Source: an uncultured Prevotellaceae bacterium
GTDB lineage: Bacteria; Bacteroidota; Bacteroidia; Bacteroidales; Bacteroidaceae
Reading direction: 5' to 3'
Assembly: GCA_949295905.1 (NCBI GenBank)
Contig: CASFNA010000016.1
Coordinates: forward strand, 91,385-155,384
Length of the DNA stretch: 64,000 bases
A program made the position numbers and the translations under genes. Positions 16,446 to 25,846 of this stretch are shown one piece after another. How positions within the stretch are numbered: the stretch's first letter is position 1; each line of letters begins with the position of its first letter. The notes under the pieces were generated by a model that saw nothing but the letters and a program-made list of their open reading frames with translations, made no database searches and was not told the DNA's origin.

Positions 16446-17759
16446 ATGAGCAAAAAGAGCAGGCTCATAGCGTCGCTGTGCATAGCGTCGCTATGCAGCC
16501 AGGACGTGTGCGCCCAGACGAAAGTGATGGGCATGGAAGACTTGTTCCACCTTGCCGACAGGCAAAGCGTGAGCATACAGGCCGCCAGGAGCAGTCTGGC
16601 AGCCGCCAGCGAGGCTGTAAAAGCGGCCAAGGCGGAGAGGCTGCCTGATGTAAGTGTCTCGCTTTCGGCCAGCTATCTGGGCGACGGCACAATCTGGGAC
16701 AGGCACTTCGGCAATGCCAAGAACATCGACATGCCGCATTTCGGCAACAATTTCGCCATTGAAGCGAGGCAGACAGTCTATGCCGGAGGTGCCGTAAGCA
16801 GCGGCGTCAGGCAGGCCGAACTCGGCAGGCGGCAAGCCGAACTTGACTTGCAGAAGAACGTGCAGGAGGTGCGTTTCATGCTTGCAGGCGACTACCTGGA
16901 GCTGTACAGGCTTGACAATCAAGCCAAGGTGTTGCGGAAGAACATCGAACTTGCCGGACAAGTGATTGCCGACATGAAGGTGCGCCACGAACAGGGCACG
17001 GCCTTGAAGACCGACATCACGCGCTACGAGCTGCAAAAGGACAGGCTCGGCCTTAGCCTTGCCAAGGTGACGGACGCGCGTAAAATCATCAACCACAGGC
17101 TTGTCACCACGCTACACCTGCCCGCAGGCACGGAGATAACTCCCGACACTACACTGCTACAGAGGCAAGTAGCCGCACTGAACGAACGCGACTGGCTGCA
17201 AACGGCCGCCGCAAACAACGTGGATTTGATGCAGGCGGAGACCGCCATACGGCAAGGCGAGCAGAAAGTGAAGCTGGAACGCTCGGAGCTTCTGCCCCAT
17301 GTGTCAATCATCGCGGCCGACCATTTGGACGGGCCGGTGACCATTGAGGTGCCCGTGCTTGACAACAACTTCAACTACTGGTATGTGGGCATAGGCGTAA
17401 GTTACAACATCTCGTCGCTGTTCAAGAACAACAAGAAGCTGAAACGGGCCAAGCAGGACTTGCGCACGGCGCAGGAGAGACGCCGCTTGGCGCAAGAGCA
17501 GGTGGAGAACGCCGTACAGGCGGCCTATACTGACTTTATGACGGCGTTCACAGAGCTGGACGTACAGCGGAACAACGTCCGCTTGGCCGACGAGAACTAC
17601 GCCGTGACCGACAACCGATACAGGAACGGCATGGCATTGCTTACCGACATGCTCGACGCCGGAAACGCCAAGCTCGACGCCGACTTAGGCCTGGCCAATG
17701 CCCACGTAGGTGTAATCTACAATTATTATAAGCTGAAATACATCACTCACACTCTGTAA
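16446..17759 (+). CDS. TolC-family outer membrane efflux protein
   Basis: The 437-residue protein has a signal peptide ending near VCAQ and two OEP repeats rich in A, Q, E and R, including EARQTVYAGGAVSSGVRQAELG and the equivalent second repeat VSYNISSLFKNNKKLKRAKQDL. It ends NAHVGVIYNYYKLKYITHTL. It would form a trimeric outer membrane channel for the HlyD- and MFS-type proteins encoded next. It is the first structural gene of the operon, 24 nt before the adaptor gene, and is preceded by the structured leader. Confidence 0.9.
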   Translation: MSKKSRLIASLCIASLCSQDVCAQTKVMGMEDLFHLADRQSVSIQAARSSLAAASEAVKAAKAERLPDVSVSLSASYLGDGTIWDRHFGNAKNIDMPHFGNNFAIEARQTVYAGGAVSSGVRQAELGRRQAELDLQKNVQEVRFMLAGDYLELYRLDNQAKVLRKNIELAGQVIADMKVRHEQGTALKTDITRYELQKDRLGLSLAKVTDARKIINHRLVTTLHLPAGTEITPDTTLLQRQVAALNERDWLQTAAANNVDLMQAETAIRQGEQKVKLERSELLPHVSIIAADHLDGPVTIEVPVLDNNFNYWYVGIGVSYNISSLFKNNKKLKRAKQDLRTAQERRRLAQEQVENAVQAAYTDFMTAFTELDVQRNNVRLADENYAVTDNRYRNGMALLTDMLDAGNAKLDADLGLANAHVGVIYNYYKLKYITHTL

Positions 17760-17782
17760 AACAACATTAACAACACAACGTC

Positions 17783-18817
17783 ATGGTAACGAGAAAGACA
17801 AAGAAGATAGTTTACAACACGGTCGTAATAGCATTGCTTGCCGCCTGCGCGGTATACGTGTGCTCGCGCTTCATACATCTCGGGAGCGTGGAATACACCG
17901 ACAACGCACAGGTGAAACAGCACATTACACCAGTCAACACGCGCGTGCAGGGATTTATAAAGAAGATATGTTTTGACGAATACCAGCACGTGCGCAAAGG
18001 CGACACGCTGCTGGTGATTGAGGATGCCGAGTTCCGCCTGCGCCTGGCGCAGGCCGAAGCCGACCTTGCCAACGCGCTGGCGGGCCGCAGCGTGACCGAC
18101 GCCGGCATCGCCACGGTGCGCAGCAACATGACAGTCAACGACGCGACGATAGAAGAAGTGCGCGTCATGAAGGCTAACGCCGAGCGGGAACTGCGCCGTT
18201 ACGCCAAGCTGTTGGAGCAAGACGCCGTGACGCAACAGCAGTATGACAACGTGAAGACAGCCTACGACGCTGCCTGCGCACGGTATGAGCAGGCGTTGAG
18301 AGCTAAGAACTCGACCGCGTTGTCCAAGGACGAGCAGACCCGCAGGCTCGGACAGGACGAGGCTGCGGTGCGACTTGCCAGGGCAGCCGTCGACCTGGCA
18401 AGGCTCAACTTGTCGTACACCATCGTCACGGCGACGTGCGACGGTGTAACCGGGCACAAGGACATACACGTTGGACAGCTTGTACAGTCGGGACAGACGA
18501 TGGTGGACATCGTAGACGGAGGCAACCTCTGGGTGGTGGCCAACTACCGTGAGACGCAGCTGCCTAACATCAAGCCGGGCGCAGAAGTGACCTTTACGGC
18601 CGATGCCGTGCCGGGAGTTACGTACAAAGGCGTGGTGGAGTCAATATCCGACGCTACCGGCGCGGCTTTCTCCATGATACCGCAGGACAACGCTACGGGC
18701 AACTTCGTCAAGGTGGAGCAGCGCGTGCCGGTGCGCATACGGCTGCATGGCAACGGCAAGGAGGCCGTAAGCCGCCTTAGGGCAGGCTTCAATGTGGAAT
18801 GTAAAGTGAGGTACTGA
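17783..18817 (+). CDS. HlyD/EmrA-type membrane fusion protein
   Basis: The 344-residue protein has one N-terminal membrane helix (VIALLAACAVYVCSRFI) and a biotinyl-lipoyl-like half (ITPVNTRVQGFIKKI, VRKGDTLLVIED). A long coiled-coil hairpin follows (about residues 75-195), then a beta-barrel domain with GQLVQSGQTMVDIVDGGNLW and NYRETQLPNIKPGAEVTF. It would bridge the inner membrane MFS pump and the TolC channel. The stop codon is 1 nt before the start of the MFS gene, so translation is coupled. Confidence 0.9.
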   Translation: MVTRKTKKIVYNTVVIALLAACAVYVCSRFIHLGSVEYTDNAQVKQHITPVNTRVQGFIKKICFDEYQHVRKGDTLLVIEDAEFRLRLAQAEADLANALAGRSVTDAGIATVRSNMTVNDATIEEVRVMKANAERELRRYAKLLEQDAVTQQQYDNVKTAYDAACARYEQALRAKNSTALSKDEQTRRLGQDEAAVRLARAAVDLARLNLSYTIVTATCDGVTGHKDIHVGQLVQSGQTMVDIVDGGNLWVVANYRETQLPNIKPGAEVTFTADAVPGVTYKGVVESISDATGAAFSMIPQDNATGNFVKVEQRVPVRIRLHGNGKEAVSRLRAGFNVECKVRY

Positions 18818-18818
18818 C

Positions 18819-20414
18819 ATGGGCGGACAAGCACAACCTATGCCTTTCTCGATGCCTATGTTCAGGCGGTTCGTGCCTGAAAAGGCGAGGCCGTGGACGT
18901 ATGTGTTCATAGCCTTGACGTTCCAGCTCTCGGGCGGACTGTACATGGGGACGATGAGCCAGATGATGGGCGAGACGGCCCTGATGCGCGAGGACTTGCT
19001 GATGTGCCTCTACGCCAACCTTGCCGGAATGGCGATATACTTTCCTCTGCTGTTCCGCACTAAGTTCCGTTTTACCAACAAGACGCTGCTGTGCGCTGCG
19101 GCCACGGGCGTGCTGCTGTGCAACTTGGCCGCGCCCCACATCACTTTCCTGCCGCTGTTGTGGCTTGTGTGCTTCGTGGAAGGCATGTGCAAGATACAGG
19201 GTACGTTCGAGTGCATGTCGAACATACAGCTGTGGATGTCGCCTACGCGCGACTTCACTGTGTTCTTTCCCGTTCTCCACATTATAATATTAGGCAGTAT
19301 GCAGCTGTCAGACCTGCTAGCCACGTGGCTGGCGTACCATTATCATTGGGACTTCATGCAGCTGTTTGTCTGTGGGTTGATGGTAGTCGATTTGCTGGTG
19401 CTTACCATATGCACGCGCCATTTCAGGATGTTCAAGAAGTTTCCGCTCGTCGGCATAGACTGGCTTGGAGGCTTGCTGTGGGCGTTGCTGGCGTTGGAGG
19501 TTGCCTACCTGTTCAACTACGGCGACTATTACGACTGGTGGCACAGCCCCGTGATGCGGCGCGTTGCGGTGGCCGCAGCGGTCACCGCCGTGGCGTGCGT
19601 GGGCCGTATGTTTCTAATCCGCCATCCTTATCTTGAGCCTAAGATGTGGACTTACCGCTACCTGGTACCCATACTTGTGCTCGTCACGCTTGTCGAGGTG
19701 CTTTTCGCCGCCGAGAACGTGCTTGAGGAAGTGTATCTCGGCGAGGTGATGCGCTATGGAGCCATGACGGGCGCGAGGCTCGACTGGCCGGTGCTTGCCG
19801 GTTGCCTGTCGGGCTGCCTGTTCTCTTACTGGTGGATGCACACAAGGCGTTTCAATTACCTTAGGCTCATCATAGTCGGCGTTGCCGCTTTAGTATGCTA
19901 TTTCGTGGTTTTTTATCTCACATTGTCGGGCGACATACACATTTCCCAACTATATCTGCCTATGGTGTGCCGCGGCTTCGCCTACGCCGTGCTCAGCGTC
20001 ACCTTCCTCACTTGCGCGGAAGAAATCATGAACTTCCGCCACTTTTTCCAGTCGCTTGCCGTGTTCCAGATGCTCCACATGGTGATGGGAGGCGTGGTCG
20101 GTGCGGCGATATACACAAGGGCAATGGACTGCTTCATGGCTGACAACATAGCCCGTTACGGTGCGGCGGTGGATGCCGTGGCGGCAAGCCGCAACGCCGT
20201 TCCCGTGCCGCAAGTCATGGACATGTTCATGCGCTTCGTGTCGGAAGTGAGTTTAAAGCAGGCATACGGCTGGGCGGCTTACGCCTGCATACTGCTGCTT
20301 TTGCTCTTCTTGCTGTATGACGCGCCGATAAGGAGGCGGCTGAAGCAGATGCCTTTCTGGAGCAAGGTGCGCAAGGATACGGTCGAGGCGCTTTCCACCG
20401 AGAAAGTCGGCTGA
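18819..20414 (+). CDS. MFS transporter, EmrB-like partner of the tripartite pump
   Basis: The 531-residue polytopic protein has roughly 14 hydrophobic segments, as in DHA2-type drug:proton antiporters. It begins with the FSMPMFRRFVPEKARPWTYV lead and ends with a basic tail. Its sequence is diverged from proteobacterial EmrB, so assignment rests on topology, operon position and length. Together with the two preceding genes it forms an inner membrane-adaptor-outer membrane efflux system; its substrates are unknown. Confidence 0.85.
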   Translation: MGGQAQPMPFSMPMFRRFVPEKARPWTYVFIALTFQLSGGLYMGTMSQMMGETALMREDLLMCLYANLAGMAIYFPLLFRTKFRFTNKTLLCAAATGVLLCNLAAPHITFLPLLWLVCFVEGMCKIQGTFECMSNIQLWMSPTRDFTVFFPVLHIIILGSMQLSDLLATWLAYHYHWDFMQLFVCGLMVVDLLVLTICTRHFRMFKKFPLVGIDWLGGLLWALLALEVAYLFNYGDYYDWWHSPVMRRVAVAAAVTAVACVGRMFLIRHPYLEPKMWTYRYLVPILVLVTLVEVLFAAENVLEEVYLGEVMRYGAMTGARLDWPVLAGCLSGCLFSYWWMHTRRFNYLRLIIVGVAALVCYFVVFYLTLSGDIHISQLYLPMVCRGFAYAVLSVTFLTCAEEIMNFRHFFQSLAVFQMLHMVMGGVVGAAIYTRAMDCFMADNIARYGAAVDAVAASRNAVPVPQVMDMFMRFVSEVSLKQAYGWAAYACILLLLLFLLYDAPIRRRLKQMPFWSKVRKDTVEALSTEKVG

Positions 20415-20428
20415 CGCTGTGCGTTTTT

Positions 20429-20520
20429 CAAAAGGCGGCCTTTCGCATCGCGAAAGGCCGCCTTTCATCGTGTGAGACGTGGCCTTTTGCAAGCCAAAAG
20501 GCCACGTTTTGCAAAACGCC
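20429..20520. repeat. Four-arm palindromic repeat, copy 6
   Basis: CAAAAGGCGGCCTTTCG pairs with CGAAAGGCCGCCTTTC; then GACGTGGCCTTTTGC pairs with CCAAAAGGCCACGTTT. The sequence TGCCTGAAAATCAGGC follows. It begins about 15 nt after the MFS stop. Confidence 0.88.
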
Positions 20521-20675
20521 TTTTAACTGCCTGAAAATCAGGCACTGTATGCTTTTGAGGCATTTCGGCAAAAATATGTGAGTAATTGCCGTCTTTCACG
20601 GATATTATAGTATCCTTAGATAAGGATAGGTTGCATCTTGGAAATGAAAATAAAAACTCGTTTCATTCGCTTTTA

Positions 20676-20707
20676 TTTCGCTTACTCGGAATTTTGCACT
20701 ATCTTTG
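20676..20707 (+). promoter_or_regulatory. Promoter before the small-protein genes and dnaG
   Basis: TTTC (20676-20679), 20-nt spacer, TATCTTTG (20700-20707): near-consensus -33/-7 boxes. Confidence 0.65.
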
Positions 20708-20755
20708 CACGTAAGCAAGTTCAAACGGACAACTTGTTTTAGAAACTTAACAAAT

Positions 20756-20942
20756 ATGGAAAGAGAAATTAGGCAACTATCTCATTGACGTGTCCAAATA
20801 CTTCCTGACATGTGTTTTCGTCGCCTCGCAGATAAAAGATTTGGAGGATATGCGCTGGCTTATCTATGCGTTAAGCGGCACTATTGCGGCTGCATTATTA
20901 GTATCAGGATTGATTTTGGTTAATAAAAAGGAAAAGAAATGA
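20756..20942 (+). pseudogene. DUF6722-like small membrane protein, frame broken at the start
   Basis: From codon GGC at 20772 the frame reads GNYLIDVSKYFLTCVFVASQ, then IKDLEDMRWLIYALSG, a membrane helix and a KKEKK tail, as in DUF6722 proteins (about 60 residues). The only good ATG (20756) is in another frame and gives MEREIRQLSH then stop. In the correct frame the upstream codons read KEKL without a start codon. One base is missing or two are extra near 20758-20771. It could be real decay or a sequence error. Confidence 0.65.
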
Positions 20943-21053
20943 CAGGAACACTGATTATTTTAGGCATGGTCGGCATACCTTGTATTATCTTCTTGTTGTA
21001 TTGCCTTACCCCCCGGCGGCAAGCGTTGGCTGCGCAAGAACAACATGATTTGA
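20939..21053 (+). pseudogene. Tiny membrane protein downstream of the DUF6722-like gene, frameshifted in a C run
   Basis: The ATG overlaps the previous stop (ATGA). The frame gives MTGTLIILGMVGIPCIIFLL then YCLTP. Removing one C from the run at 21009-21014 continues as GGKRWLRKNNMI and stops at 21053, a natural basic tail after a membrane helix. In the sequence as given, the frame instead runs on to 21082 with an unrelated tail. It is unrecognised but clearly a small single-helix protein. Confidence 0.6.
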
Positions 21054-21091
21054 CTTTCTACGCCGGTCTGAATACGCCATGATAAAATGAA

Positions 21092-23020
21092 ATGATAGAC
21101 AAGGCAACCATAGACAAAATCATGGACGCGGCGAACATCGTCGATGTCGTGTCCGAGTTTGTCACCCTGCGAAAGGCCGGGGTGAACTACAAGGGCCTGT
21201 GCCCGTTCCACAACGAGAAGACACCTTCGTTCGTGGTGTCGCCATCGAAGGGCTACTGCCACTGCTTCTCGTGCGGCAAGGGCGGCACCGCCGTGGGCTT
21301 CATCATGGAGCACGAGCAGATGACTTACCCTGAAGCCCTGCGCTGGCTGGCCAAGAAATACAACATAGAGATACACGAACGCGAGCTTACCGACGAGGAG
21401 AAACGCGAGGAGAGCGAGCGCGAGAGCCTGTTCATCGTCAACGACTGGGCGCTGCATTATTTCCAGGACAACCTCTTCAACACCGGGCAGGGACAAGCAA
21501 TCGGACTGCAATACTTCCGTTCGCGCGGCTTCCGCGACGACACAATAAGCCGCTTCCAGTTAGGCTACGCCCTGCCGGAGCGCGATGCCCTGGCCCGCGC
21601 CGCCGTGGCAAAGGGCTTCAAGGAAGAGTTCCTTATCACCACAGGACTGTGCTACCGCCGCGACGACGGTCGCCTGCAAGACCGCTACGCCGGGCGCGTC
21701 ATCTTCCCCGTGCATACCGTTACGGGTCGCGTTGTGGCCTTCGGAGGGCGCATTCTCGACAATAACAAGAAGGCGGCGAAGTATGTCAATTCGCCCGAGT
21801 CGCTAATCTACCACAAGAGCAACGAGCTTTACGGCATATACCAGGCCAAGCACGCCATAACGAAGCAGGACCGCTGCTATCTCGTCGAAGGATATATAGA
21901 CGTAACGTCGATGAACCAGAGCGGCGTCGAGAACGTCGTGGCGTCATCCGGCACGTCGCTTACCACCGGGCAAATCCGCCTCATTCACCGCTTCACCAAC
22001 AACATAACGGTGCTCTACGACGGCGACGCCGCCGGCATACACGCCTCCATCCGCGGCATCGACATGCTGCTGGCCGAGGGCATGAACGTCAAGGTGTTGT
22101 TGCTGCCTGACGGCGACGACCCCGACAGTTTCGCACGGAAGCACACGGCGCAGGAGTTCCGCGACTACATCGAAGCCAACCAGACAGACTTTATCGAGTT
22201 CAAAACCAATCTCCTGTTGCGTGGTGTTACCGACCCCATAAAACGCTCGGAGGCCATCAGCAGCATAGTGAAGAGTGTGTCGGTTGTGCCCGACCAAATC
22301 ACGCGAGCTACCTATCTTACCGAATGCGCGCACCGTCTCGGCATGAACGAGTCCACTCTCATCAACACCGCCAACCAGTTCATACGCGGCGAAATGGAGG
22401 AAAAGCGCAAGGAACAACGCCGCGAAGAGGCCAAGGCCGACGGCCCAGTGAAGCCGCTACAGCCGCTCGCGCCCGTGCAGGGGCAGCCCGACGTGGAGTA
22501 CATGCTCATCCAAATGGTTGTTCGCCACGGGCAGGAGACGCTGTACAAAGGTGTTGAAACGGCTGACGGCGGCACCGTAGACCTAAGCGTTTCGCAATAC
22601 ATCAGCTACGACCTTGGCGCAGACGACCTGCGTTTCAAGAACGACCTGTATAACCGTATGCTCGCCGAGGCCGTGGAGCACAACGACGACGAAGGTTTCA
22701 ACGCCGAGGCTTACCTGACCCATCATCCCGACATCGACATAAGCCGCACGGCCACCGAGATGGCCATAGACCACTTCCAGCTTAGCAAGAGCCTGCAAGT
22801 GAGGTGCGACGAGGACACCCTGCGCAATCAGGTTGAGCACCTTATACTCGACTTCCGCATGGCTTACGTGGAGCAACACCTCAAGGAACTGCAACGCGAA
22901 ATAAGCCTCGCCACAGGCGATACGGAGCGCATGATGAAGCTGATGGCCGAATACAAGGACATGCAAGTGATACGGAACGAAATCGCTAAGGAGCTTGGCA
23001 ACGACATATTGATTAAATGA
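21092..23020 (+). CDS. dnaG: DNA primase
   Basis: The 642-residue primase makes RNA primers at the replication fork. A CHC2 zinc finger uses C37, H40, C58 and C61 (CPFHNEKTPSF...CHCFSCGKGG). The catalytic Toprim core has YLVEGYIDVTSM and VLYDGDAAG. The C-terminal third is the variable helicase-binding domain. The start ATG 21092 gives MIDKATIDKIMDAANIVDVV, matching the family N-terminus. It is probably co-transcribed with the two tiny genes upstream. Confidence 0.96.
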   Translation: MIDKATIDKIMDAANIVDVVSEFVTLRKAGVNYKGLCPFHNEKTPSFVVSPSKGYCHCFSCGKGGTAVGFIMEHEQMTYPEALRWLAKKYNIEIHERELTDEEKREESERESLFIVNDWALHYFQDNLFNTGQGQAIGLQYFRSRGFRDDTISRFQLGYALPERDALARAAVAKGFKEEFLITTGLCYRRDDGRLQDRYAGRVIFPVHTVTGRVVAFGGRILDNNKKAAKYVNSPESLIYHKSNELYGIYQAKHAITKQDRCYLVEGYIDVTSMNQSGVENVVASSGTSLTTGQIRLIHRFTNNITVLYDGDAAGIHASIRGIDMLLAEGMNVKVLLLPDGDDPDSFARKHTAQEFRDYIEANQTDFIEFKTNLLLRGVTDPIKRSEAISSIVKSVSVVPDQITRATYLTECAHRLGMNESTLINTANQFIRGEMEEKRKEQRREEAKADGPVKPLQPLAPVQGQPDVEYMLIQMVVRHGQETLYKGVETADGGTVDLSVSQYISYDLGADDLRFKNDLYNRMLAEAVEHNDDEGFNAEAYLTHHPDIDISRTATEMAIDHFQLSKSLQVRCDEDTLRNQVEHLILDFRMAYVEQHLKELQREISLATGDTERMMKLMAEYKDMQVIRNEIAKELGNDILIK

Positions 23021-23021
23021 A

Positions 23022-23090
23022 TAATGAGAATTTAATAATGAATAATGAGAAATTAATAATGGATAATCCGAAAAATCTATAATGGACAAT
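23022..23090. repeat. AATAATGAGAA-word low-complexity segment
   Basis: Tandem degenerate words (AATAATGAGAATTTAATAATG) follow the dnaG stop. The remainder to 23221 shows no gene. Confidence 0.55.
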
Positions 23091-23221
23091 CTAACTGCGC
23101 TGACTCATGAATGGATATGACGATGTAACTTGATGTCTCATTTTCCGTTTCCAACGCTTTCGTAAATAAAGCGGCGCGGCGTGATTTTTTATTCTTCATT
23201 TTTCATTCTTCATTGAAAAAG

Positions 23222-24646
23222 ATGATATACCTTCACTGGTTGATATTCATAGTGTACGTCTGCGTGGTGCTGGTGACCATGGTCACGGTGCTTATGGACA
23301 ACCGTCAGCCGGCCAAGACGATGGCCTGGGTGATGGTGCTCATCTTCATACCCGTGGTAGGCATAGTGCTTTACTTCTTCTTCGGGCAGAACACGCGCAA
23401 GGAAAAGTACATCAGCCAGCGCAGCATGGACCAGCTGACGAAGCGCTCCATGCTTGAGTTTGCCGAGCAGCAAGACCTCAAGCTGCCCGAGGAACACAGC
23501 ACGTTAATCAAGCTGTTCGGCTCGTTGAACTGGGCGTTGCCGTTCAAGAACAACGAGGCCGACATCCTGACGGACGGCTACTCGTTCTTTGCTGCGCTGC
23601 TGAAGGACATCGGACAGGCCCGCCACCACATACACTTTGAGACCTACATCATCTGCAACGACCCCCTGGGACGCCTCGTTGCCGACGCCCTTATGGACAA
23701 GGCGAGGGCGGGGGTGGAGGTGCGTCTCATCTTCGACGACGTGGGATGCTGGAACGTTCCCAACTCGTTTTTCGAGCGGATGCGCACCGCCGGCATCGAC
23801 GTTCATGCCTTCATGCCGGTGAAGTTCCCTGCGTTTACCAGCAAGGTGAACTACCGCAACCACCGCAAGCTGTGCGTAATAGACGGCCGGACGGGCTACA
23901 TAGGCGGCATGAACATTGCCATGCGCTATGTGAAAGGCACCAAGGGCACGCCCTGGAGGGACACTCATCTGCGCATTAAAGGCGGCGCAGTGTACGGCAT
24001 ACAGCGCGCTTTCCTTGTTGACTGGTACTTCGTTGACCGCACGCTCATCACCAAGCGCATTTACTACCCCGTGCAAAACCGCTCCATAACCAATGACTGC
24101 GTGATGCAGATTGTGACGAGCAGCCCCGTGAGCCAGTGGCCGGAGATGATGCAGGGCTATGTGCGCATACTGCTCGAGGCCAAGCGTTACGTCTACATGG
24201 AGACCCCTTACTTCCTCCCAACGGAGCCTGTCATGTTCGCCATGCGCACCGCCGCGCTGGCCGGTGTCGATGTAAGGCTGATGGTGCCGCTGCACGCCGA
24301 CGCCAAGTTTGTGGAGTGGGCCAGCCGCTCTTACGTGCAGGAAGCCGTCGATGCGGGCGTTGACGTATATCTTTACACCGCCGGTTTCAATCATTCCAAG
24401 CTCCTCGTGAGCGACGACTCGCTGTCTACGTGCGGATCGACGAACATAGATTTCCGCAGCTTCGACAACAACTTCGAGAGCAACGTATTCATCTACGACC
24501 GCCAGATGGCCCTGCGCATAAAGCAGGTGTTCACCGACGACATGGCCTGCTGCGTGAAATACACCGACTATATGCGCACGCGCCGCCTCTCGTTCACCCA
24601 CCGCCTGTGGGAGTCTCTTGTGCGCATGTTCTCTCCGTTGATGTAG
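23222..24646 (+). CDS. cls: Cardiolipin synthase (phospholipase D type)
   Basis: The protein condenses two phosphatidylglycerols into cardiolipin at the inner membrane. It has two N-terminal membrane helices (LHWLIFIVYVCVVLVTMVTV and the following segment) and two HKD motifs: NHRKLCVIDGRTGYIGGMN and HSKLLVSDDSLSTCGSTNID. The start is ATG 23222 (MIYLHWL); a TTG at 23213 is in frame and would add MKK. Its length is about 474 residues, as in ordinary Cls. It stands alone between intergenic repeats. Confidence 0.93.
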   Translation: MIYLHWLIFIVYVCVVLVTMVTVLMDNRQPAKTMAWVMVLIFIPVVGIVLYFFFGQNTRKEKYISQRSMDQLTKRSMLEFAEQQDLKLPEEHSTLIKLFGSLNWALPFKNNEADILTDGYSFFAALLKDIGQARHHIHFETYIICNDPLGRLVADALMDKARAGVEVRLIFDDVGCWNVPNSFFERMRTAGIDVHAFMPVKFPAFTSKVNYRNHRKLCVIDGRTGYIGGMNIAMRYVKGTKGTPWRDTHLRIKGGAVYGIQRAFLVDWYFVDRTLITKRIYYPVQNRSITNDCVMQIVTSSPVSQWPEMMQGYVRILLEAKRYVYMETPYFLPTEPVMFAMRTAALAGVDVRLMVPLHADAKFVEWASRSYVQEAVDAGVDVYLYTAGFNHSKLLVSDDSLSTCGSTNIDFRSFDNNFESNVFIYDRQMALRIKQVFTDDMACCVKYTDYMRTRRLSFTHRLWESLVRMFSPLM

Positions 24647-24811
24647 TTTGCGGTTGTGCGGTCATTGGGTTATACGGTCATGTGGTGTAGAATGCAACCG
24701 TGCTGCTATCCATTTATTCCGTTTTACGGTTGTGGTTTAAGACCGTGAAACATGCTTTTTCTTCTCCAAATCTGCACAACGGCTAACAGCCTGATAATCA
24801 AACACTTTGCA

Positions 24812-24897
24812 ATATGCCGCCTTTTAGCCTGCAAAAGGTGGCCTTTCAGCGTGTAAAAGATGGCCTTTCGCATTGCGATTTGCCGCCTTTCGCAAAA
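24812..24897. repeat. Four-arm palindromic repeat, copy 7
   Basis: Arms TATGCCGCCTTTTAG, GCAAAAGGTGGCCTTTC, GTAAAAGATGGCCTTTC and GCGATTTGCCGCCTTTC, preceded by CCTGATAATCA at 24789. The rest of the cls-hipB gap holds the hip operators. Confidence 0.85.
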
Positions 24898-24959
24898 CGT
24901 CAGGATATTTGGCGTAATTCGGATTGTGCCCTTTACGATTATCGTTTTCGACCTTCGTC

Positions 24960-25045
24960 TATCCCCGTTAGGGTATAAAATAAAATAAAAACTATAAAAT
25001 TATACCCCGAAAGGTATAAACTATATGTTTAATTTCGTATATTTG
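24960..25045 (+). promoter_or_regulatory. hipB operators and promoter
   Basis: Two dyads of the form TATMCC-N5/6-GGTATA (24960-24977 and 25001-25018, TATACCCCGAAAGGTATA) precede a -7 box TATATTTG at 25038-25045. Palindromes of this type just upstream of hipB genes are bound by HipB for autorepression. The specific sites here are inferred from position and symmetry. Confidence 0.7.
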
Positions 25046-25077
25046 CGCATAGATATTGCATACAAAAACCAAGAGTT

Positions 25078-25299
25078 ATGTACAGTCCTGATTTGACTAT
25101 GGCGGTGTTCGTCAAGGAGATGCGCAAGAAGTTCGGCCTAACGCAGGTTGACCTCGCCGACAAGGCGGGCGTGGGCCTGCGCTTCGTGCGCGAGCTGGAG
25201 CAGGGCAAGCAGACGCTGCGCATGGACAAGGTAAACCAGGTGCTGCGCCTCTTCGGCCACCAGGCTGGGCCGGTGGAGGTGTCGAAAGCCGGAAAGTGA
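25078..25299 (+). CDS. hipB: HipB-type XRE antitoxin/repressor
   Basis: The 73-residue protein is a single XRE helix-turn-helix: FVKEMRKKFGLTQVDLADKA, GVGLRFVRELEQGKQTL, RMDKVNQVLRLFG. It is the usual DNA-binding subunit of HipA-type toxin-antitoxin loci and likely binds the TATACC dyads upstream. The following gene, hipS, begins 73 nt downstream. Confidence 0.88.
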   Translation: MYSPDLTMAVFVKEMRKKFGLTQVDLADKAGVGLRFVRELEQGKQTLRMDKVNQVLRLFGHQAGPVEVSKAGK

Positions 25300-25372
25300 C
25301 AAGCAGGCAAGCAACCGTGCGGCCGCCGCAGGCAGTCAGCCGCACGCCATTCCATAACCATAAAGACATGCT

Positions 25373-25699
25373 ATGAAACGAGCGTTGATATACCTTCACG
25401 ACCGGCTTGCAGGCCGGCTGACCGAAGACGAGGACGGTTACACGTTCGAGTATGACACCGGCTATCTCGCAACCGACGGTGCCGAAGCCGTCAGTCTTAC
25501 GCTGCCGTTGCGGGCGGAGCCTTACAGGGACACGGTGATGTTTCCCTTCTTCGACGGCCTGATACCTGAAGGCTGGCTGCTGGGGATTGCCGAGCGCAGC
25601 TGGAAAATAGACCAGCGCGACCGCATGTCGCTGCTGCTGGCCTGCTGCAAGGACTGCATAGGGGCGGTGAGCGTCATCCCGGAGGAAGTTAAGAATTAA
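25373..25699 (+). CDS. hipS: HipS-like protein (separate HipA N-terminal subdomain 1)
   Basis: The 108-residue protein equals only the N-terminal subdomain of HipA: YLHDRLAGRLTEDEDGYTFEYD, LTLPLRAEPYRDTVMFPFFDGLIPEGWLL, and a closing LLLACCKDCIGAVSV. In the three-gene HipBST systems, this subdomain is a separate protein, HipS, which acts as the antitoxin. The stop falls at the edge of an inverted repeat, so it might instead be a HipA gene split by repeat insertion. However, the downstream gene has its own start and N-terminal extension, which favours a true three-gene locus. Confidence 0.8.
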   Translation: MKRALIYLHDRLAGRLTEDEDGYTFEYDTGYLATDGAEAVSLTLPLRAEPYRDTVMFPFFDGLIPEGWLLGIAERSWKIDQRDRMSLLLACCKDCIGAVSVIPEEVKN

Positions 25700-25846
25700 G
25701 AGCTAAGAAGTAAGAAAATTACCTTTGTCACAACAAGACATATTTTCTTAATTAGCTTGACGCTGACTTTCAGTTCTTAACTCTTAACTCTTAATTTCCA
25801 AAGTGCCGTTTTCTTAATTCCTAACTCTTAATTCTTAATTCACAAA
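25689..25846. repeat. Inverted low-complexity repeat between hipS and hipT
   Basis: TTAAGAATTAAGAGCTAAG words on the left, complementary words on the right, and the shared word TAATTAGCTTGACGCTGAC (25749-25767) in the centre. It overlaps the last codons of hipS and ends at the hipT start. Confidence 0.8.

Noticed and set aside
25373-25699. hipS read as a truncated hipA pseudogene
   Set aside because: The product ends at the natural border of subdomain 1 and the kinase gene has its own Cys-rich N-terminus, so a three-gene system fits better. The nearby repeat leaves some doubt.
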